From assembly GCA_963556195.1 (NCBI GenBank), contig OY744551.1, positions 13,009,096 through 13,073,095 of the forward strand: 64,000 nucleotides of DNA, in the 5' to 3' direction. The DNA comes from Sepiola atlantica (Eukaryota > Mollusca > Cephalopoda > Sepiida > Sepiolidae). Both the position numbers and the translations under genes were made by a program. The notes under the pieces were generated by a model. The model was given only the letters and a program-made list of their open reading frames with translations, was not told where the DNA came from and made no database searches. This document shows positions 55,250-64,000 of this stretch, piece after piece (position 1 is the stretch's first letter; every line of letters begins with the position of its first letter).

Positions 55250-55645
55250 TCTAGCTCAACAAATCTACTATCATACCATGTATGGAGTACTGATGTCATA
55301 TTTGTGCTGGTTAATTTCTGTCCGATTTGAGGGTTCTTGATAAGGTGCAGAAACGTATCTGTAATTTGATTGGCCCTACCCTTTCTTCCTCTCTGCACCC
55401 TCTCTCTCTCTCTCTGTCTCTGTCTCTCTCTCTCTCACACACACACACATACACACATATGTCATATTGCTAATGCCAGGCTTTTCTATAAATACTATTA
55501 TGGCATGTGTTCTTCATTATTGTTTCATCTATTCCTCGCTTCTTTTGTTCCAGCTTGTTTGACTCGTCGGTCTAGTGGTCTCCATCAATTCGCTGTTTTT
55601 ATATCTCATTGTAATACAGCTTCTTTTAAAAAAATGCAGTGTTGT
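55250..55645 (+). pseudogene. Non-LTR retrotransposon relic with (CT)n insertion
   Basis: STIIPCMEY-like start, RVLDKVQKRICNLIGPTLSSS, then a CT/CA-rich insert (55388-55460), then NARLFYKYYYGMCSSLLFHL and VPACLTRRSSGLHQFAVFIS with HCNTASFKK. The end of the LINE ORF2. Confidence 0.8.
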
Positions 55646-55654
55646 GGAACTTAA

Positions 55655-55785
55655 AATAATAATAATGATAATACAATTTATTATTATTATTTTTATTTAT
55701 TTATTACTATTATCATTGTTATTTTATTAGTTGTTTTGTAATTAGTATTATCATTATTTGAATTCTTCTTCTTCTTCTTCTTCTA

Positions 55786-55823
<38 letters not shown>

Positions 55824-56340
55824 TTACCATTACCTTTATTATTATTGTTTTATTGCCTCATGTCTTGACAAGATTAATTCGTTTTGTCTCAAATTGATAC
55901 AAATACATTACACGCTTTAGTTAATTACGCTATTTCCTTCTTCATTTAGGCGTCATTTTATTTTATTTTTGTTTATATTTCTTTTTTTTTCATGTTTTCT
56001 TTTTCCTTTACAACTTGTTAATTTCTTTGTTTTGTTTCTCCTTTCTTTTATTTATATTTTTATTCTTTGTTTATATTCTTGTTTATATTATTATTCGGAT
56101 CCCCCCATTCGCGTGATTCTTTCGACTCTTTTAAACTTATCTCCCCTCATCCGACACCATTAATTCGTGCGGTCTGATATGGCGGGTCTCGCAAACGAGG
56201 AAGATGGCGATAAAGTTTGCCATCATATCATGACAAATATTATTTCCCACGTAATCATCGGCGTATTCTGATAACATGTTTTAATCTAACTTAATTTAAT
56301 TTACTTGCGATACATATGATTAAACCTCCTTATTTTTCCT
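55655..56340 (+). other. AT-rich low-complexity sequence
   Basis: ATT/TTC trinucleotide runs (55775-55820) and T-rich DNA; no gene recognised. Confidence 0.6.
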
Positions 56341-56474
56341 TCCCCTTCTTTTGATGTTTTAACCTACATATCTTGTTCTTCCCCTTTTTTCTGGCTCTCT
56401 ATCTTCTTATGCTAGTTCTTTGACTGGTGAATATTTGTTTCACTCATTTTCAGTATGGGTTGTCCCGTTAACAT

Positions 56475-56500
56475 TTTGAAGAGGCCAAGAGGTCGAAATA
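56475..56500 (+). other. Hammerhead-like remnant
   Basis: TTGAAGA-GGCC-AAGA-GGTC-GAAATA resembles a CTGATGA/stem II/GAAA core with two core changes. Too decayed to call a ribozyme. Confidence 0.2.
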
Positions 56501-56543
56501 AATTATAGTGCTGAAAACTGCGATGTACATATAATATTTTCTT

Positions 56544-56550
<7 letters not shown>

Positions 56551-56591
<41 letters not shown>
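56551..56591 (+). repeat. (TA)n microsatellite
   Basis: About 20 TA units. Confidence 0.95.
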
Positions 56592-56593
<2 letters not shown>

Positions 56594-56814
56594 GAATAGA
56601 AGGATGAAGGTAATCCGACGTGATGGTAAAATGAAAAAGGAAAACCAAAAACTGGATGTTTTTTTATGTGTACATCAACGTTTCGTCTTTATTTATAAGA
56701 CTTCATCAGGATGATGATATAGGGAAAAGATATCATGCAAGCACGGATACATGTAGGGTAGACATGTTGGGAAGAAAAATAAAATAAAATGAAAAATAAT
56801 GGCAGCGTCTAGCT

Positions 56815-57440
56815 GGACGTCCGTACTTGTTAGAGAATGAAAAATGAGTGGGAGAAAAAAGGGGAAGGGTGGAGGGAGCAAGGACTACTGTGGCTGGCGA
56901 TGAGAGAAAGAGGTGGGGGATGAGCAGGGGTAAAATGGATGGCAGAGAGAGATTGGAGGAAAAGGGGGAGGGGGTGTTTGACCAGATGGCTGTGGTCGAG
57001 ATTGAAGGGGAAGAGTGAGTTGGAATGTTTGTGTGTGTGGGGTGTATGCAGGGAAATGGGGATGGGTAGAGAGGGAGGGGGGGGGGCTGTGATTTTGGTG
57101 GATGGGCGAAAGTTATAGTCTTAGAGAGCGTTTGAAGAAAATGAGGGAATTTAAGAAAAGGTATGGGAGAAAATGGATGAGAGGGGGAAGAGGGAGGATT
57201 TGTCGTGATAGGGTGTGAAATATTTGAAATATTTGGAAAATGATAGCAATGAGTGAGGGATTGGAGTGGGTGGGGGAGGGGGGTGATTGAAAGGGTGGGT
57301 GAGGAATATATTTGAAATATTTGGAACATGAGAAAGTTTATTTGGACTGTAGTATTAAAAATGTGAGGGAAAAAAATGAGGAAAAATAAGAGAAGATTCA
57401 GGGAGAAAAGGGAAGGGTGTGGGTGAATGGAAGAGTGTCA
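56815..57440 (+). repeat. Purine-rich (G/A) tract
   Basis: About 600 bp very rich in G and A on the plus strand (AGAGGGAGGGGGGGGG and similar). The 198-residue minus frame (Pro/Ser/Phe-rich) follows from the missing stops in this composition and is not called a gene. Confidence 0.75.
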
Positions 57441-57469
57441 TAAGGTTAGAGATATATATATATATATAT

Positions 57470-57875
57470 AAAATATAAATGATTTCATATTATTATAAGC
57501 CCCTTCCATGTAAAGTAAAAAGTTCAGCGCTGTCGGAAAGATCAAAAGTAAACATTCACCTTAAAGCTTCAGTGCGATGCCCCGACTCTGTCGTTAGATG
57601 CTATCGAATGTTTAGGTGTCTATACTCGCCATTTTAAGTATGAATATCACTAAATTTCTCCGTTATTACGTTTTAATCTCTCGTGGCATATTGGGACGGA
57701 TTCAAGGTGTATCTGTGAACCGGGTTCGCGCCCTATGACCGTCTGAGATGGTTACTACCCTGCGCCGTTGAGAGCTATAAGCTTTTGTTCTGACTAGCAA
57801 ATTTAATTCATCATCATTTTTGTAATATGATTGACAATATAATAATGTATGTAGCTACAATTTAGTTGTACACCC
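57470..57875. other. No feature recognised
   Basis: Unassigned intergenic sequence. Confidence 0.45.
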
Positions 57876-57877
<2 letters not shown>

Positions 57878-57951
<74 letters not shown>

Positions 57952-57952
57952 C
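57878..57952 (+). repeat. (TA)n microsatellite
   Basis: About 36 TA units. Confidence 0.95.
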
Positions 57953-57954
57953 AA

Positions 57955-58850
57955 CAATAAAATAACACGAAGAAGGACCAAAATATAATCACTTAATTGC
58001 AATCAACCTAAATAGAAATATGAGAGTTAATAAATAAGAGAACAGCTGTAACTTCAGAACATGTGCAATTTGTCCACTACAAAATAAAGGCCTAACAGAA
58101 AGATAGTTTACCAAGCCACAATACTTGCAAGAGAAAGCTCAAATAACAAGTAGTAATATTACAACCACGAAGGCACATGTAATAATAAAAAAACTTCGAA
58201 TGAAAAACAGCACTAGCGACCGATTATTAGGAGCTCATAAAACGTGGACGCTCGCTAATATTCTAATGACAATAGTACGGAAGGCTAGTACGTGTAGACA
58301 TTTAGACGACTCGTGCGAGTTATGTCTGAAGAAGTAATTTTAAATTTTAAATTTAAAGACCCCCACAACCTATTAAACTGTCGAAGTGAAATAGTAAACA
58401 ACTGTTTATACAGAATAAACTTTACTTTAGGATTACAATACATAAGAAAATAAAATGAAATACAATAATTAAATGAAAACAAAACTAAACCCACACCTTA
58501 AAATAGTAGTGGAAAATTACTCTAAGCATGCAAAGGTTAAATTAATGTCACCAATTTATTTGACATATTAACAATAAAGGGATAGTCACCCCTATACAAA
58601 ACAGAACAATAGAACAGGAATTAAAAGTCAGCTTAACCTATATTTGTGCTATTAGCAAATGGAAACATTACCCTGTTTGAGGGAATAACACATAATCTAA
58701 TCGTTTAGTTAGCTAAAGTAAACAGCACCCCTATTTATGAAAAAACGCGGTGACACACATTCCATGCATATTAGCCTTACGATTCCTTACGGGGATGGAA
58801 TGCATACGACTTTATATAGCTTAATTGCCATACATATATTTTTATAACTT
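57955..58850. other. No feature recognised
   Basis: AT-rich sequence with short frames only. Confidence 0.45.
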
Positions 58851-58852
58851 AC

Positions 58853-58932
<80 letters not shown>

Positions 58933-58939
58933 TATATAG
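58853..58939 (+). repeat. (TA)n microsatellite
   Basis: TA tract with two TG interruptions. Confidence 0.95.
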
Positions 58940-59539
58940 TCATTCAAGTAGAGTAAAAATCCACAGGGTAGAAATCCAAAGGGAATCAAACCGGGATTAT
59001 AAAAGAGTGCTCAATAAAAATATAGAGCTGTATTGTGAATGCTTTTTATGTAAACATGTACAAAGTCTGCTACACTGGCATGTCGATGTTATCGATCTAC
59101 AGCTATCAATAGCTGAGGTATAATAAGGCAGAAGCTTCTTTTTGTGATTCAACCCGGTCGATGAACTCCAGGAAGAATAGTGTTAAGCAAAAAGAAGAAG
59201 GAATACTAGTCATGTAACCAATTAAAAAAAAAGACTGGCCTTTAAAAGAGTTCAATTTACAATAATTGATATTTTTATTTTTATTCAACGCTGAGCTGGG
59301 ACGGGGGAGGGGCGAGGGAAAGGAAAATAAAGGGAAAGAGAAGAGAAAGAAAGAGAGGTAGAGGGGGTGTTATATATGTGTGTGTGTGTGTGTGTGTGTG
59401 AGGAGCTGCGCTTCACATTCACTTCTGTATTAAATATGATTGTATACGTTTGGTAGAAAATGTTAAACACTTTATACTTTTCGATTTTCGGATTAAGGTA
59501 ACAAAACCCACTGCATAAAGTATAGTTTATATCATTATT

Positions 59540-59621
<82 letters not shown>

Positions 59622-59638
59622 GGTGAACTAAAAGCGAA

Positions 59639-59697
<59 letters not shown>
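59540..59697 (+). repeat. Two (TA)n tracts around a 22-bp spacer
   Basis: 59540-59618 and 59642-59696 with AAGTGGTGAACTAAAAGCGA between them. Confidence 0.95.
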
Positions 59698-59698
<1 letters not shown>

Positions 59699-59800
59699 TT
59701 TAGATTTTTCACTTATAAAATAGATCATTCAGTGAAGACCGGGGTTGTTCCAATAAAAAATAAGCTCGATGATACTCGATTACAGAGTACAGAGCATTTA

Positions 59801-60722
59801 TATGTGATTTTATGAAGGCTTACCAAAGCATTCCTTTCAGGACACCAAAACGATAAAACAACAAAGCGATAATAATTCGGCAGTTAATTAAATGAAGGAT
59901 ATTTTCCCAAAATGTAAAATGACGTCCCAGACACTAGATAATTAATTTCTATAAGGAATAGGTTTATTAATAAATATTTTTAGAAACAGTATTTTGAATA
60001 AATAGTTTCTATCTACTAATTAAGATTTTTTCTTAATGTAAGGGAGTTTTCTGCGGGATTGACATTCAACTCGTCGTGTGTTTGTTTCGAAGGGTAATAA
60101 ATCAACCATTGAAATAAGACTCTTTGAACTCGGACGAACTTTTGTGTTGACTTTTCTTTGTGAGAAGTTGGATTTAGAATTCCCATACTATCATTGGATT
60201 GGAATGGTAACTTGTGAGCGGTATCTTGAATGATTTAGTTCTTTTGTTTTTTTGTGGGGGGGGGGATTTATTCATCATTGTGCCGGCCGACGTGAAAGTG
60301 TATTATCGCACATTGTTCCGGTTTTTGGTTTTGTTGAATGTATTTGGGACCGATTATTTGCTTGTTGGCTTGGTGGAAGAAACAATTGCACGAGCTACTT
60401 TTCTAAGACTTTTCTATGACTTTCTTTTTTTATCATTGTTCTTCCTTTCTTTTTAATTTTGACTTTTATTTTTATTTTTTTCCTCTTCTCTTCTTAAGTA
60501 ACCTCAACTATTGCAACGCCACATTGTGTATTGTCGGCAGTTGAAACCAGTATTCCAGACATTTAATTTCCCTGATGATCTGCCAAGCAAGTAACTGCTT
60601 GGTAGTGAAACACGTGTAGGAAAAAACATTTAATTTGAATAAATAGTATTTGTAAGAAAAAATATCTTTAATGGTGATCATTGGTGTCCTGAAAGGAATG
60701 CTTTGGTAAGCCTTCATAAAAT

Positions 60723-60728
<6 letters not shown>
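59801..60728. mobile_element. Element with perfect 48-bp inverted ends
   Basis: 59801-59848 (TATGTGATTTTATGAAGGCT, then TACCAAAGCATTCCTTTCAG and GACACCAA) is exactly the reverse complement of 60681-60728. The ~930-bp element abuts (TA)n on the right. No transposase was recognised inside; an 80-residue frame at 60214 is hydrophobic and T-rich and is not convincing. A hammerhead-like motif lies 57 bp inside the right end. Confidence 0.85.
60567..60623 (+). ncRNA. Hammerhead-like ribozyme motif
   Basis: Stem I TTTCC (60567-60571) with GGAAA (60619-60623); CTGATGA at 60572; stem II of ten pairs (CTGCCAAGCA / TGCTTGGTAG, one G-U) but with a U-U at its base; GAA at 60607; stem III palindrome ACACGTGT; cut predicted after 60618. 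The layout resembles hammerhead motifs of Penelope-like elements. The U-U pair makes activity uncertain. Confidence 0.5.

Positions 60729-60785
<57 letters not shown>
60728..60785 (+). repeat. (TA)n microsatellite
   Basis: About 29 TA units between the inverted-end element and a LINE relic. Confidence 0.95.
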
Positions 60786-60786
<1 letters not shown>

Positions 60787-61380
60787 TGGGCTCCCTCTAC
60801 CGTGCTAGTAAACTCCTAACACATGACATTATCCTGTATCTCTACAAAGCCACCATCCGCCCATGCATGGAGTATTGTTGCCACATCTGGGCTGGCGCAT
60901 AATCTACTAGTGTAGCCTTGACAAAGTCTAAAAAAGAATCGCCAACCTAATAGGTCTTTCACTGTCAACCAAGCTTCAGTCTCTATCCCATCGCCGCAAT
61001 GTAGCATCCTTGTGTTTGTTTTACAAATACTTCAATGGTTTATACTCCGATGAATTGGCTACTCTGGTGCCCTCTTGACGTAAATTCACTAGACCAACTC
61101 GGCAGTCAACTAAATCCTATCCATTCACTGTGGATGCCCCCCAGGTGTCGGACAGCTTTCTACTCAAATAGCTTCTTTCCTCGTGCTGCTAGCCTCCTGA
61201 ACTTTCTCCCTGCCCCCTGTTTTCGCGACAGTACTGTCATGCAGAAATTCAAAACTAATGTAAACAGGCATCTCGCTGCGCAGATCCCAATTTAGGTTGA
61301 CCCCCTCCCTCCAACCTTCTCCTTTTTTGCTTTTTTCTCAGTAGTCCCTCACGTCTACAGTGGCGGCCAGCCGTGTTTGG
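60786..61380 (+). pseudogene. Non-LTR retrotransposon relic (ORF2 C-terminal region)
   Basis: GSLYRASKLLTHDIILYLYK, ATIRPCMEYCCHIWAGA, frame change, LIGLSLSTKLQSLSHRRNVA, SLCLFYKYFNGLYSDELATL, then RCRTAFYSNSFFPRAASLLN and FLPAPCFRDSTVMQKFKTNV with NRHLAAQIPI and a stop. The best-preserved C-terminus of this LINE family here, still broken by frameshifts. Confidence 0.87.
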
Positions 61381-61399
61381 GGTGAACTATGTAAAAAAA

Positions 61400-63290
61400 T
61401 ATAAGCAAGAATATTTACAAGCTTATTTTGGTAAATAATATTTGCAAACATTGGTTACTCCTTTTTAATTTCATTGTTGTATTTGTTTATTTATTTCATA
61501 AAACTTTCTGCCATTTTGTCTGTTTACGGACATGCCACACATAACTAAAGTGACGTTAATTTTTTTTCGACCTTCTCATTCTGGTACACAACTGGTAGTG
61601 TCTATTATATTAAGCTTAGCGACTCTGGTTAATAAACTGTCTATCTAAAGTACGACACTCGATTACTTGAGATAGGGGTGCAATTAGATTGGATATACTT
61701 TTAATAGGTTAGTATAAAAAATGGTTAACCGAAATACAGTTCATCGGTAATTAAATTGAGATGATTTTTTTCCGTATGAATCAGTATGTTAAGCTTTTTT
61801 AACATGACTGATTCTGTAATTGGCATAGGTTTCCCAGGTACTTTTTAATTCACGTCTTTCTTAGATGAACACAAATATCTCCTCGTAAAATTTGACTTTA
61901 CTGTCCTGTATGTGGCTCGTTCAGATTATCCTCTCTCTCGAACCTACTGTTTCCTATTTTTTATAATAATCAATTACGTAAATTCAAAGGTCAGCTTCGT
62001 CGTTGTTTCATCTTCATCCTAATTTCAGACTATATCTATTTCCGTTGTCCATAATTCCCACTGAGTGACCTCAGGGATAATAGTAATGTTTCTCTTTCCA
62101 ATCTCTTTTCAAAGTTATTCGTTTTTTTATTCTTTTGACTTTCGTTATAATTCTTTTTTCTATACGTGGGTTCAAACCGAGAAGTTTTCGCCCGGGTTTC
62201 GAATGTGTGTGCACCTTGAGTCGCACGCTATCATCTTGTTACAGCACGTGAAAGTTGCGAACACTTGTAGTGAAAGTGATTCCAACACGGCACGTCTACT
62301 TTTAATAACATCTTTTTATACATTCAGCCACCTATCTTTGTATTTTTTGTTCCTTTATCAGCCTGAAATTATACTTTTAGTTCTGGTGTTCATCCAGGAT
62401 CCTCTAGTGTCAAACAGAACCGATGTCGTGAATTCACTGGTTATAATTCCAAGCACATATACACATAGGGGGAAAGTATTTTGCTTACAGCACATGATAT
62501 TCCGAAATATTGATCCATGTAAGTACAGAGCAATCTCAACGTTTTACGTTATGCTTAGGAATTTTTTGTCTTTGATCGAAAAAAATATCGGTCGACGATG
62601 CATGGTAGTGATTCCTTTTTGCAACAAATCTCGTTGTGCGTAACATACACAGCTGCGTTGTTAGTCGGCAGTAGTAGTCTAAAATACAGTGACGGTGTGT
62701 AGAGTTGGTTTCTCTCTCTCTTTCACTCCATTTCGCTCTTTGCTATTTATTACAGGCACGGTTTTAGTCGTGAGCATATGTTTTGTGTTTTCTTCTTCTT
62801 CATATAATAGAGTTTGCATTTGTTGAAGCAATTAATCTTACTCTGTGCGTTTGCATATATGTTTTTCTTTTTACAAATACCTTAGTTTATATCACATAAA
62901 AAAGTCAAGTGGTATTGCATAGTATTAAAGTAATCTTTCTTCAGCTATTTCGACTGATGAATTTGGAAAAAAACTCTATTCCATTTGACGTTCGACAGTC
63001 AAGATAATTAGTTCCTATTATCTACGTGTCACTCAGTACTTCTTGTATATGACGACATTTCTTGACACTTGAACTTAATATCTATAGATTTCACGTGAAC
63101 ATTTCTTATTTTTTTACTTAATATAATTTTTAATCGAAATTTCTTTTACGACATTCTAGCACGCTTAAGTCTACAAGGTTTGTCAATGTGATAGGCAGAT
63201 ACAATAGCATATATAGAGATTTATTTAAATTAAAATTGTGAAAATTCAAAACTATAACAGTTCGTTTATATCCTATTAATCTTTTATATA
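61400..63290. other. Unassigned; includes a 192-codon open frame
   Basis: A plus-strand frame at 62065-62643 (MTSGIIVMFLFPISFQSY...) is the longest here outside simple repeats. It is Phe/Ser/Leu-rich with no recognised motif, no clear codon bias and no splice-linked neighbour. It may be chance or an old transposon part. Confidence 0.3.
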
Positions 63291-63394
63291 CATAAAACTA
63301 AACGTATACGTGTATGCATGTGTGATGTTTGGGTGTTCCCTATAGAAATAAAAGTTAGTATATCTATATAAAATCAAAAAGTGTATTCTCATGT

Positions 63395-64000
63395 AGAATT
63401 TACTCTGGAAGACAATAGAAGTGTTTCAGAATTTATTAGTGCAGTTCGAAGGTTGTTATGAGAGCATAACATCCGTAAAACTTAAAATATTGTTTACTTT
63501 AAATCAAATGTGTAACATTTTCTGGGGAAAACAATGGAACTGATCCCGAATCTTTGAGTGTCCTCTGAACATATAAAAGCTATGAGGGCCGAACCTCGTT
63601 TAAATCTTGAAATATATCCTATTTTTATGTAATATATATCATATTTATATAAGGCACAATCACGTTGACACACCGGTTCCCGTGAGATCACCGAAGGTAA
63701 GCGATGTTGAGCCTGGCCAGTACTAAATGGGTGACCAGTTAAGAATACCAGGTGCTGTATGTGCTCTCTGCTTATCTCGGCATTGTTTCCAGTTGTCTTT
63801 AATTGCTTGCCATTGGAATCAAGCAGTGCCGGCTCAGGAGAAGTGTTGTTAGAGATTGCGACACCCTTGCTTCACAATTACACGCGCAACTAGCCTTTTA
63901 CAGGGGTGTCCATAGTCTTTCTAGACTGAACGGAGGGCATGGCATATAATATTTATGAAACTCTCCTGTGAAGACAATGGAAGTTGTCCCGAATTTATAC
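63395..64000 (+). repeat. Recurrent ~48-bp motif, three copies
   Basis: GGAAGACAATRGAAGTGT-like and CCCGAATTTATGAGTG-like blocks at about 63398-63445, 63515-63562 and 63953-64000 (window edge). Confidence 0.55.
63668..63930 (+). repeat. 5S-rRNA-derived repeat (SINE3-type or 5S pseudogene)
   Basis: 63671-63765 aligns along the 3' two-thirds of 5S rRNA: CCGTGAGATCACCGAAGGTA with AGCGATGTTGAGCCTGGCCA, then GTACTAAATGGGTGACCAGT and GAATACCAGGTGCTGTATG. These cover the A-box, intermediate element and C-box of the internal Pol III promoter. Substitutions rule out a working 5S gene. The conserved-looking body after it (to ~63930) fits a 5S-headed SINE. Confidence 0.75.

Noticed and set aside
56680..56716. 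Minus-strand hammerhead candidate (CTGATGA ... GACGAAACGTTG)
   Set aside because: An extra A before stem II, a poor stem III and no stem I partner; kept only as a degenerate family member.
56733..57329. 198-residue minus-strand frame
   Set aside because: Lies in a purine-rich tract whose complement encodes Pro/Ser/Phe/Leu without stops; no domain or splice context.
63671..63765. Functional 5S rRNA gene
   Set aside because: The 5' third is not recognisable and many substitutions break helices.

Overview
The window is cephalopod nuclear DNA, most likely from an octopus. It carries two complete, intron-containing S-crystallin genes. These are lens proteins derived from sigma-class glutathione S-transferase (GST) and are known only from cephalopods. 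The rest is AT-rich, repeat-dense non-coding DNA with many (TA)n tracts, decayed retrotransposons and DNA transposons. No prokaryotic or viral genes were seen.

The two genes are tandem paralogues on the minus strand. Copy 1 runs from an ATG at 24923 to a stop at 11874; copy 2 runs from 53555 to 37327. Each has six coding exons of identical length (133, 96, 116, 204, 108 and 165 nt) and encodes 273 residues. My hand translation shows nine amino-acid differences. Exons 1-3 and 5-6 form a GST-like fold. Exon 4 adds a 68-residue Met/Gly/Asn/Ser insert built from an 11-residue (33-bp) repeat. Both genes have a TATA box with a TGAGTCA (AP-1-like) site 8 bp upstream of it, and an AATAAA about 115 nt past the stop.

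Layout. 0-11 kb: intergenic, with foldback elements, a 1.6-kb minisatellite of 30-bp units and retrotransposon relics. 11.7-25.05 kb: S-crystallin copy 1. 25.05-37.2 kb: intergenic, with U2-snRNA-headed repeats, LINE and transposase relics, an RTE-like relic and a 1.2-kb AT-rich tandem array. 37.2-53.7 kb: S-crystallin copy 2, whose introns hold LINE relics, a deleted Tc1-like transposon, two tRNA-like/hammerhead-ribozyme repeats and broken copies of its own exons 5 and 6. 53.7-64 kb: intergenic, with repeated upstream DNA, transposase and LINE relics, an inverted-repeat element with a hammerhead-like motif, and a 5S-rRNA-derived repeat at the end.

The most interesting non-genic signal is a set of hammerhead-like ribozyme motifs. 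The best (45791-45842) has the full core, three pairable stems and a cleavage triplet. It closes a ~338-nt unit that also contains a tRNA-like head and is preceded by the 3' end of a second ribozyme, as expected of a SINE/retrozyme-like element that makes self-cleaving RNA. All calls are from reading the sequence by eye; no searches or folding programs were run.
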